DNA of 64,000 nt from CASQEL01 sp036655975 (GTDB taxonomy: Bacteria; Desulfobacterota; Desulfovibrionia; Desulfovibrionales; Desulfovibrionaceae), in NCBI GenBank assembly GCA_036655975.1, contig JAVVPD010000002.1:5347-69346 (forward strand), in the 5' to 3' direction. The notes below the pieces were generated by a model that saw nothing but the letters and a program-made list of their open reading frames with translations, was not told the origin of the DNA and did no database searches. Position numbers and translations under genes: made by a program. Below are positions 25,489-32,339 of the stretch, piece by piece (the stretch's first letter is position 1; the number at the start of each line of letters is the position of its first letter).

Positions 25489-26880
25489 TTACTGCACTGT
25501 ATACGAGTCACAATAGCCGCTGTTTTTCAAACGTGTCATCCACACCGTGCATAGGCCACTCATGATGCCGATGCCGCAGATAAACCAGCACAGATACCAC
25601 GGGTCACCGCCATTGGCTGCTACCAAGAAGGTTGCGAGCATGGGCGCACAACCCGCCGTAGGAATACCGGAGACTTGATAGACAAAGGACATGGCAGAGT
25701 AGCGTATGGACGGCTCAAAACTGTCCGCAAACATGCTGGACATAATCCCGAATATTCCCGAGTAGATAACCCCAAAGGTTAGTCCCAGTGCGAGCACCGC
25801 AAGAATGAAACTGTCGGCATGGTAGCGGAATATCCAAAAGGCAAAAAAGGAAGCACCTGCCAGAATAAAGGAATTTATTCCGAAGATGGTAGTTTTTCCG
25901 ACTTTATCGGCTAATAAGCCCCAAAGAGGCATACAAATACCCATAAACAACGAGGCTACGGTCACCACCATTAGGGCTGTGGAGCGTGGCATGCCGTGCG
26001 TTGTGAGAAAGCTCAATGAATAGACGCTGAACACCGCAAAAGCCACACCGTCAATACAACGTGCGCCCATGCAGGCCACCATCATTTTGGGATAGCGTTT
26101 AAAGGCGAGCATGAGTGGTGATTTTACTTCGGCATTCTTAGCTTTGACTTCTGCAAAATCTTTTGTTTCGCTGACTTTATTCCGAATATAGTTGCCGACG
26201 AACAAAAGCACGAAGCTTGAAATAAAGGCAGAACGCCACCCCCACGTCATGAAGGCTTCTTCAGATAAGAAAATCGACAGAAAACCGATGACACCAGAGG
26301 CGAGCAAAAGCCCAACCGCCAAGCCTACTTGCGGCAGTGTTCCGTAAAAGGCTCTTTTATGACGGGGTGCGGATTCAACCGACATCAGGATGGCTCCACC
26401 CCATTCGCCGCCAAGACCGATTCCTTGCAAAAGACGGCATAAAATGAGCAGAATAGGTGCCCAAATACCAATTTGTGCGGCAGTCGGCACACAGCCAATA
26501 GCCGTGGTACCGATCCCCATGATCCAGAGGGTCAGAATGAGCATTTTTTTGCGGCCCAATTTGTCGCCGAAATGCCCAAAGACAATTCCGCCAAAGGCGC
26601 GCCCCACATAGCCCACCGCAAAGGTGGCGTAGGAAAGGATGGTGGCGACAACCGGCTCAAAGCCGGGAAAATAAAGCCGCCCAAAAACGAGTCCGGCAAC
26701 GGCGCCGTAGAGGAAAAAGTCATACCATTCAAGTGTGGCCCCTACAAAGGATGAAAGAAGCGCACGTTTAAGATTAAGGGCTTCTGCTGCTTTGGTCGTT
26801 TCACAGGAAGGGCCGTCAAGAGGAGAAAGAGCTTCAGGTGTAATCTCACAATGACGAATGACGGCAGCTGTTTGGGTCAT
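25489..26880 (-). CDS. MHS-family MFS transporter (second paralogue)
   Basis: A 463-aa twelve-helix permease with the same signatures as the one at 17.6 kb (G-A-T-L-E-W-Y-D-F-F-L-Y-G near residue 43, G-H-F-G-D-K-L-G-R-K near 100, G-L-G-G-E-W-G-G near 155). It carries a longer hydrophilic N-terminus. It lies between the ADH and ALDH genes (gaps of 45 and 39 nt), so the three form one operon that imports a substrate and oxidises or reduces it. A dicarboxylate or sulfonate is plausible. Confidence 0.9.
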   Translation of the reverse strand: MTQTAAVIRHCEITPEALSPLDGPSCETTKAAEALNLKRALLSSFVGATLEWYDFFLYGAVAGLVFGRLYFPGFEPVVATILSYATFAVGYVGRAFGGIVFGHFGDKLGRKKMLILTLWIMGIGTTAIGCVPTAAQIGIWAPILLILCRLLQGIGLGGEWGGAILMSVESAPRHKRAFYGTLPQVGLAVGLLLASGVIGFLSIFLSEEAFMTWGWRSAFISSFVLLFVGNYIRNKVSETKDFAEVKAKNAEVKSPLMLAFKRYPKMMVACMGARCIDGVAFAVFSVYSLSFLTTHGMPRSTALMVVTVASLFMGICMPLWGLLADKVGKTTIFGINSFILAGASFFAFWIFRYHADSFILAVLALGLTFGVIYSGIFGIMSSMFADSFEPSIRYSAMSFVYQVSGIPTAGCAPMLATFLVAANGGDPWYLCWFICGIGIMSGLCTVWMTRLKNSGYCDSYTVQ

Positions 26881-26925
26881 AGAAATCTCCGGTCTTAGTG
26901 AAGGGTGAGTTGGCCAGAATGTTTT

Positions 26926-28077
26926 TTAAAAAAAGGCATTCAGTAATGCTTCCAGATCTTTTGCCGTGCCCTTACGCGGGTTGCCGTCCATAAGGCGCTT
27001 GGTGGCGGCTGCGAGTTTGGCGATAATGGGCAATTCCTCAAGGGTGATGCCGTGGGCTTTGAGCCCGGGGGTGATGTGCAGATCCTGCATGAGGTTTATG
27101 AAGCCTTGCGAAGCGCTTTTTGCTTTTTCTAGGGTCGAGGCTTGGGCGGGGGCGCTTCCCAAAATTTCGGCGATCAGCGCGTATTTTTCCGGAACAGCTA
27201 TGGCGTTGAAGGACATACCCATGGGGGCACAGGCGGCCATAAGCAGGCCGTGGGGCAGGTGATGTTGTGCGGGCACGGCCATGCCCACCGCATGGATGAT
27301 ACCGTTTTGGGTATTGGAGAAGCCCATACCGCTGAGGGCTGCGCCGTAGAGCATCTGCGCGCGGGCTTCTCGGTTTCCACCGTTGGCGTAGGCTTGGCGA
27401 ATATTGTTTGCCAGCATCCGCATGGATTGGATGTTGAGGGCGTCCGTAAAGGGCGTGGAATTCACATTAACAAAGGATTCCATCGCGTGCACGAGCGCGT
27501 CTAAACCGGTGATAGCCGTATAATACGGGGGAAGCCCCAGTGTGAGGTCAGGGTCGAGCAACACGGTTTTGGCGTACAGATAATCGCTTACCGTACCTTG
27601 CTTAGAATTGGTGATGGGGTCATTGAGCACAGAGTTGGAGCTCATTTCACTGCCCGTGCCCGCCGTGGTGGGAATCATAATGGTGGGCAGACAGGGCGAA
27701 GGAACCTTGTGCAGGCCAAAATAGCGATTCATGGGGCCTTCATGGATGGCGAGCAAGGCTGTAGCTTTGGCGGTATCTAAAGCGCTGCCACCACCGAGGC
27801 CGATGAGCAAGTCTGCCTGAGCGCTTTTGACAAAGGCTGCCGCGCGTTCAATGGAGGCGGGGGTGGGGTCTAGTTCAACATCGGCGTATAATTTTGCAGT
27901 AATGCCCGCTTGTTCTAAATTTTGCAATAATGGTTCATGTATTTTGTGTTCTATAAGGCCTTTGTCGGTAATAAGTACAACACTTTTGCATCCCAATCTG
28001 GAAACTTCTTCCCCAATTTGTGTCGCAACACCATGCCCATAAACAACTCTATTAACTGTTTGAAAATTGTAATACAT
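26926..28077 (-). CDS. Group III iron-dependent alcohol dehydrogenase (candidate sulfoacetaldehyde reductase)
   Basis: A 383-aa NAD(P)-dependent enzyme. The nucleotide loop G-G-G-S is at residues 95-98, and the four metal ligands are visible as Asp193, His197, His262 and His276 (G-L-D-A-L-V-H-A, G-I-I-H-A-V-G, L-P-H-G). I start at the ATG at 28077, with GGAAAGGA 6-13 nt upstream; a longer frame adds 27 odd residues. SarD, the sulfoacetaldehyde reductase of taurine-degrading Bilophila, belongs to this family, and the isethionate lyase cluster is close by, so SarD-like activity is a reasonable guess. Other short-chain alcohols are possible. No taurine aminotransferase is in the window. Confidence 0.9.
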   Translation of the reverse strand: MYYNFQTVNRVVYGHGVATQIGEEVSRLGCKSVVLITDKGLIEHKIHEPLLQNLEQAGITAKLYADVELDPTPASIERAAAFVKSAQADLLIGLGGGSALDTAKATALLAIHEGPMNRYFGLHKVPSPCLPTIMIPTTAGTGSEMSSNSVLNDPITNSKQGTVSDYLYAKTVLLDPDLTLGLPPYYTAITGLDALVHAMESFVNVNSTPFTDALNIQSMRMLANNIRQAYANGGNREARAQMLYGAALSGMGFSNTQNGIIHAVGMAVPAQHHLPHGLLMAACAPMGMSFNAIAVPEKYALIAEILGSAPAQASTLEKAKSASQGFINLMQDLHITPGLKAHGITLEELPIIAKLAAATKRLMDGNPRKGTAKDLEALLNAFF

Positions 28078-28311
28078 GAAAATATCCTTTCCAACATAGA
28101 TGATAGTTGGGGTAATGATGATAAAAATATAGAAAATGTCACTACAGCGCCAAACCATATATGTACTACCGGTATATACAATATTTTTGGTGTGGCAAAA
28201 ATACTTAGTGCTTGGTATTAGTCTATGCAGTTTTTGTTTTGTAGATGATATCGCAAATGCTACATAGTGAAAATATTATGAAAATTATTCCCATTCCCGC
28301 CTGATGAACAT
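28078..28311. promoter_or_regulatory. Leader and promoter region of the ADH-MHS-ALDH operon
   Basis: This AT-rich spacer must hold the leftward promoter. The best candidate is TTGCCA with TATACC 16 nt downstream (around 28166-28193, leftward), which is weak. No -24/-12 pair with correct spacing is seen. A 16-bp imperfect dyad at 28248-28264 (TGTAGCATTTGCGATA read leftward) resembles TGTTGCAAATGCGATA at 16421-16436. Confidence 0.4.
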
Positions 28312-28355
28312 AAAAAAAGCGCACATCCACACCGGCTAAGGGGGTGGATGTGCGC
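28312..28355 (-). terminator. Rho-independent terminator of the Rrf2 gene
   Basis: A 12-bp stem (GCGCACATCCAC at 28319-28330, complement at 28344-28355) is followed, read leftward, by a run of seven T. It is the clearest intrinsic terminator in the window and isolates the downstream ADH operon from the Rrf2 gene. Confidence 0.9.
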
Positions 28356-28413
28356 GTAAGGGTTAAAGTCCGCTAGGCGATAGGGAACTGTCGTGCGTAT
28401 TTAATTATATGAT

Positions 28414-28827
28414 TTATTTACAATTATAGGTATGTATAAGCTGCTCTAAGGTCATCCCCTGCAAAAAAGACCGCATGTGCGCGTCAAGCGCTTGCCAAAA
28501 GGGACGGGTGGTGCAGGCACATTGACGCGAACATTTTTTTTCGTCGCTCAGGCAGGCCACTGGGGCAAGCCCGCCTTCAAGATGGTCGAACACCTGTTCC
28601 AGATTAATCTGGGCGGGAGGGCACGACAAGCGATAGCCACCGCCAACGCCCCGCGTGGTGTGCAATATGTCCATGGGTTTTAAATCACGCACAATTTGCT
28701 CTAGATAACCTCTTGAAATACCTTCTTTGTTAGCAACCTCTGCCAATTGAACCAAATTGTCTACGGGAGCATTGGCAAGGTATACCAAAAAACGCAGGCC
28801 GTACCGTGTGCGTGTAGAAAATTTCAT
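28414..28827 (-). CDS. Rrf2-family transcriptional regulator
   Basis: A 137-aa winged-helix regulator. The N-terminus M-K-F-S-T-R-T-R-Y-G-L-R-F-L-V-Y-L-A and the G-I-S-R-G-Y-L-E-Q-I-V-R-D-L segment match Rrf2/IscR/CymR. The C-terminal Cys cluster is C-L-S-D-E-K-K-C-S-R-Q-C-A-C (around residues 90-105), able to bind an Fe-S cluster, although the spacing differs from IscR. Such proteins sense Fe-S status, cysteine supply or nitric oxide. It stands upstream of the ADH operon but has its own terminator. Its targets are unknown. Confidence 0.9.
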   Translation of the reverse strand: MKFSTRTRYGLRFLVYLANAPVDNLVQLAEVANKEGISRGYLEQIVRDLKPMDILHTTRGVGGGYRLSCPPAQINLEQVFDHLEGGLAPVACLSDEKKCSRQCACTTRPFWQALDAHMRSFLQGMTLEQLIHTYNCK

Positions 28828-28865
28828 GCGTTAATCCTTTTTTGCCGGGTAAACCCAGCGCGTTT

Positions 28866-29804
28866 TTAACGGATCGGGGACAGCCGCCCTAATTCGGGGG
28901 GCAGGGTAAAGGGGGCCTCTTGGTAGACATAATAATTTAACCAATTAGAATAAAATAAATGCGCGTGTGCGCGCCAGCGCATCTGCGGTACAGCCATCGG
29001 ATTGTTGTGGGGATAATAATTTTCTGGGATGGCGGGCTGCAAGCCGCGCAGGGAATCACGCTGGTATTCTCCGGCTAAGGTGTCGCGGTCATATTCCAGA
29101 TGTCCGGTGACAAAAACTTGGCTTTTATCGCGCGACTCCACAACAGCAAGCCCCGCCTGTTGAGAATAGCATAATACGGTGAGGCTATCAATTTTTTCGA
29201 CATCTTCACAGCGCACTTCGGTGTGGCGCGAATGCGGGGCGTAAAAAATATCGTCAAAGCCCCGAAATAGTGAGCATGAAGGATGCAACACCTTGTGCTC
29301 GAACACGCCTGAAATCTTTTTGGGCAAGCGGTATTTGGGCACGGCATAATGGTGGTACAAGGCCGCTTGTGCCGCCCAGCAAATATATAAGGTGGAATAG
29401 ACATGGTTTGTTGCGTATTGCATGATGCCTAATAATTCCGGCCAGTAATCAACGTGCTCAAATTCCAGATGCTCCACGGGCGCGCCGGTGACAATCATGC
29501 CGTCAAAGGATGAGTGGCATATTTCGTCAAAGGTTTTGTAAAAGCGCTCTAAGTGTTGCAAGGGCGTATTTTTAGAGGTGTGCTCCGCTGTACGTAGCAA
29601 GGTGACATTGACCTGTAGGGGGGAATTACCGAGAAGCCGTAATAATTGTGTTTCTGTGGCAATTTTAGTGGGCATCAGGTTAACAATCACAATTTCTAGG
29701 GGGCGAATATCCTGATGCACGGCTCTGGCATCGGTCATCACAAAGATATTTTCATTTTCTAAAGCTTGGCGGGCGGGTAAGTCGACGGGAATGTTGATGG
29801 GCAT
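28866..29804 (-). CDS. metA: Homoserine O-acyltransferase MetA
   Basis: A 312-aa cytosolic enzyme that transfers a succinyl or acetyl group to homoserine at the start of methionine synthesis. The family start M-P-I-N-I-P-V-D-L-P-A and the nucleophile segment Y-I-C-W-A-A-Q-A-A-L-Y-H-H-Y near residue 142 are clear, followed by the catalytic H-x-E region V-T-G-H-L-E-Y-D near 235. The choice of acyl donor cannot be read reliably. A sigma-70-type promoter lies just upstream. There is no SAM riboswitch. Confidence 0.95.
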   Translation of the reverse strand: MPINIPVDLPARQALENENIFVMTDARAVHQDIRPLEIVIVNLMPTKIATETQLLRLLGNSPLQVNVTLLRTAEHTSKNTPLQHLERFYKTFDEICHSSFDGMIVTGAPVEHLEFEHVDYWPELLGIMQYATNHVYSTLYICWAAQAALYHHYAVPKYRLPKKISGVFEHKVLHPSCSLFRGFDDIFYAPHSRHTEVRCEDVEKIDSLTVLCYSQQAGLAVVESRDKSQVFVTGHLEYDRDTLAGEYQRDSLRGLQPAIPENYYPHNNPMAVPQMRWRAHAHLFYSNWLNYYVYQEAPFTLPPELGRLSPIR

Positions 29805-29834
29805 GTCTGCCTTCCTTTATGCATAAATTTATTT

Positions 29835-29864
29835 AACCTAGTAAAAAGCTAGTGTTTTTGTCAA
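29835..29864 (-). promoter_or_regulatory. Sigma-70-type promoter of metA
   Basis: Read leftward: TTGACA, 18 nt, TAGGTT. The -35 box is perfect and the -10 box ends about 31 nt before the metA ATG. Confidence 0.65.
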
Positions 29865-29976
29865 GCGAAATCTTATACTTAGTGTAGGCTTGCTTTTATT
29901 TACAAAAAGCGAGAATGTCGCAAAATAAGAATAGTTGCAGTGTTCGACGCTCTGGCACGAGTAAGGGGAGTCCGCT

Positions 29977-31146
29977 ATGAATATTCATGAATATCAGGCG
30001 AAAGAATTACTCAGATCTTATGGTATTCCTGTTCCGCACGGTAGGGTGGCAAGCAGCCCAGAAGAGGCCCTCGCCGCTGCGCGTATGTTGGCAGGGCCTT
30101 TGTGGGTGGTAAAGGCGCAAATCCATGCGGGGGGCCGAGGGGCGAGTGGCGGGGTGAAATTGTGCTCCAACCCCAATGATGTGGGGCAGAGTGCGGCGGT
30201 TATGCTGGGGATGCGTTTGGTTACGCCGCAAACAGGGCCGGAAGGCAAGCTTGTGCAGAAAGTGTTGGTAGAGCAAGGGGTATCGACGGTGCGCGAAGTG
30301 TACGCGGCTGTCACGCTGGACAGAACTTCGGGGCGTTTGGCGGTGGTGTTTTCACCGAACGGGGGTATGGATATTGAATCCGTGGCCGTGACAAGTCCCG
30401 ACCGTATTCGCACTGTCTATGCCGACGCGGCCCACCATGTGTGGCCCTTTCAGGCGCGGCAATTGGTGCACGGCTGCGGTTTGAGTGCGAAACAAGAGCA
30501 ATACCTTACAAGCGTACTCTGTACTATGTTGCGTTTGGCTCAGGAAAAAGACGCGCTGCTCGTGGAAATAAACCCTCTTGCTGTGCTCCCGTCCGGCGAA
30601 TTTTTGGCCTTGGATGCTAAAATTCAGGTGGATGATAGCGCTGTCAAACGCCAAATTTCGGTAGCCGCTATGGAAGACTTTGACGAAGTGCATCCCCTAG
30701 AAATGCGCGCCCGGGCGCAAGGGCTCAATTATGTACGCCTTGAAGGTTGTGTGGGCACCATGGCCAATGGGGCGGGCCTCGCCATGGCAACCATGGACGC
30801 GATCAAGCAGGCCGGAGCCTTGCCCGCAAATTTTTTAGATGTGGGCGGCGGTGCCAAGGAGGAAACCATTGCCAATGGGCTGCAAGTCATGCTTGCGGAC
30901 GGGCAGGTGCGGGGTATTCTCGTCAATATTTTTGGGGGTATTCTGCGTTGTGATGTGGTGGCCCATGGGCTTGCCCGTGCGGCGGAAAAAATACAGATAT
31001 CCTTACCCATGGTCGTAAGACTTGAAGGCACCAATGTGGAAGCAGGGCGGCGTGTTTTACAAGAGAGCGCTTTGCCTGTTGTGACAGCTGAGAGCATGGC
31101 TGATGCAGCGTGTAAAATTGTGGAACTGACGGAGGTGCGGGCATGA
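29977..31146 (+). CDS. sucC: Succinyl-CoA synthetase beta subunit (ADP-forming)
   Basis: A 389-aa subunit with an ATP-grasp domain (residues ~1-240) and a CoA-ligase domain. The start M-N-I-H-E-Y-Q-A-K-E-L-L, the nucleotide segment Q-I-H-A-G-G-R-G near 45 and G-G-A-K-E-E-T-I near 288 are typical. It works with SucD to make succinyl-CoA or form ATP. The sucD start overlaps its stop (ATGA). GGGGAG precedes the ATG. This gene may serve the incomplete or branched TCA route of sulfate reducers. Confidence 0.96.
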   Translation: MNIHEYQAKELLRSYGIPVPHGRVASSPEEALAAARMLAGPLWVVKAQIHAGGRGASGGVKLCSNPNDVGQSAAVMLGMRLVTPQTGPEGKLVQKVLVEQGVSTVREVYAAVTLDRTSGRLAVVFSPNGGMDIESVAVTSPDRIRTVYADAAHHVWPFQARQLVHGCGLSAKQEQYLTSVLCTMLRLAQEKDALLVEINPLAVLPSGEFLALDAKIQVDDSAVKRQISVAAMEDFDEVHPLEMRARAQGLNYVRLEGCVGTMANGAGLAMATMDAIKQAGALPANFLDVGGGAKEETIANGLQVMLADGQVRGILVNIFGGILRCDVVAHGLARAAEKIQISLPMVVRLEGTNVEAGRRVLQESALPVVTAESMADAACKIVELTEVRA

Positions 31147-32015
31147 GTATTCTTATTTCTGCCCAGAGTCGTGTGCTGGTACAGGGCATCACCGGTCAGG
31201 AAGGCATGTTTCATACCCGCCAGATGCTTGAGTATGGCACGAATATTGTGGCGGGCTGTACCCCCGGCAAAGGGGGGCAACATGTGCTGGGGGTACCGGT
31301 GTTCGATTCGGTGCGTGAAGCAGTGCGGGAATGCGGCGCGGACGTGAGCGTTGTATTTGTACCGGCCTTCATGGCGGCGGATGCTTTGTGTGAAGCGGCG
31401 GCGGCGGGCATTACGCTGGTGGTGTGTATTGCAGAACATATACCTGTGCTGGACGTGGTGCGGGCGAAGCATTTTTTGCAGGCCCACGGCACGGCACTGG
31501 TGGGGCCCAATTGCCCCGGGCTTATCAGCCCCGGCGCATGCAAGGTGGGCATCATGCCCAGCTATATTCATACGCCCGGCCCCATGGGCATTATCAGCCG
31601 TTCTGGTACCTTAACCTATGAGGTGGTGTATCAATTAACCCAACAGGGCCTCGGGCAAAGCACCTGTGTGGGGATTGGCGGTGATCCGGTTGCGGGCTTG
31701 TATTTTACAGAAATTCTNNNNNNNNNNGTGTGCCTGATCGGCGAAATTGGCGGCGATGGTGAAGAACAGGCGGCGGCCTATATCCGCGAGAGCGCCTACC
31801 CCAAGCCCGTGTTTGGCTTTATTGCGGGTTTGAGCGCACCGGAGGGCAAGCGCATGGGCCATGCGGGGGCTATTATTAGCGGCAGTAAGGGGCGCGGGCA
31901 GGACAAGCTTGCCGCGTTCACTGCTGCGGGCATACGGGTGGTCGAAACCTTGGGGACTTTTGGGCAAAGCGTGGCGCGCCAGTTAAGACCCAAGGCAGGC
32001 GCGCTGTCGTGGTGA
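31143..32015 (+). CDS. sucD: Succinyl-CoA synthetase alpha subunit (interrupted by an assembly gap)
   Basis: The alpha subunit carries the CoA-binding Rossmann fold (V-Q-G-I-T-G-Q-E-G near residue 13), G-P-N-C-P-G-L near 122 and the phospho-histidine in M-G-H-A-G-A-I-I-S-G near 235. Ten N at 31718-31727 replace the stretch that usually links the Y-F-T-E-I-L segment to L-I-G-E-I-G-G. Typical SucD has about ten residues there, so around 30 bases are missing and the printed length of 290 aa is too short. Confidence 0.94.
   Translation: MSILISAQSRVLVQGITGQEGMFHTRQMLEYGTNIVAGCTPGKGGQHVLGVPVFDSVREAVRECGADVSVVFVPAFMAADALCEAAAAGITLVVCIAEHIPVLDVVRAKHFLQAHGTALVGPNCPGLISPGACKVGIMPSYIHTPGPMGIISRSGTLTYEVVYQLTQQGLGQSTCVGIGGDPVAGLYFTEIXXXXVCLIGEIGGDGEEQAAAYIRESAYPKPVFGFIAGLSAPEGKRMGHAGAIISGSKGRGQDKLAAFTAAGIRVVETLGTFGQSVARQLRPKAGALSW
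31718..31727. other. Assembly gap (10 N) inside sucD
   Basis: Ten consecutive N. Comparison with the family shows the true missing sequence is longer than ten bases, so this is a fixed-size placeholder. Confidence 0.95.
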
Positions 32016-32020
32016 GAGAA

Positions 32021-32059
32021 AGAGCGGGAGCTAGCACCGCTTGGTGACGCTTCCGCTCT
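32021..32059 (+). terminator. sucCD stem-loop
   Basis: AGAGCGGGAGC at 32021-32031 pairs with GCTTCCGCTCT at 32049-32059 (11 bp, one wobble), enclosing a small CACC/GGTG hairpin. It lies 6 nt after the sucD stop. No U-run follows. The rest of the 32016-32339 spacer is AT-rich and contains the sigma-28 promoter listed next. Confidence 0.6.
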
Positions 32060-32228
32060 GCTTACGGCTCTGTAAGGGGAAATAGTGCCTGTAACTGTTG
32101 CTTTGTTTGCATGCGGGAATATATGGCTGTGTGATTTTATTGATGTATTAATTTAAAATATCCTTTATTGTATAATTGATATATGTAACAGTATTATATT
32201 TATTGTTTACTTATCTTAGTGTCGGCTA

Positions 32229-32255
32229 TAAAGTAAAAACTTCTTCACCCGATAA
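32229..32255 (+). promoter_or_regulatory. Sigma-28 (FliA) promoter of the chemoreceptor gene
   Basis: TAAA and CCCGATAA are separated by exactly 15 nt, matching the flagellar sigma-28 consensus TAAA-N15-GCCGATAA with one mismatch. The predicted start is near 32265, about 75 nt before the ATG at 32340. Confidence 0.85.
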
Positions 32256-32339
32256 AGACTATTAATACTAGTGCTGCGTTGTAATTATTATTCATTTCAA
32301 CAGAATCCCCCCCTCTATCCATTTCTACGGAGAATTCTT

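Noticed and set aside
29925..29933. TGTCGCAAA upstream of sucC as a further operator for the isethionate regulator
   Set aside because: Only one half site is present and the second arm does not follow; probably chance.
29805..29976. SAM riboswitch or MetJ-type control upstream of metA
   Set aside because: The spacer holds only a sigma-70-type promoter and no SAM aptamer-like stems.
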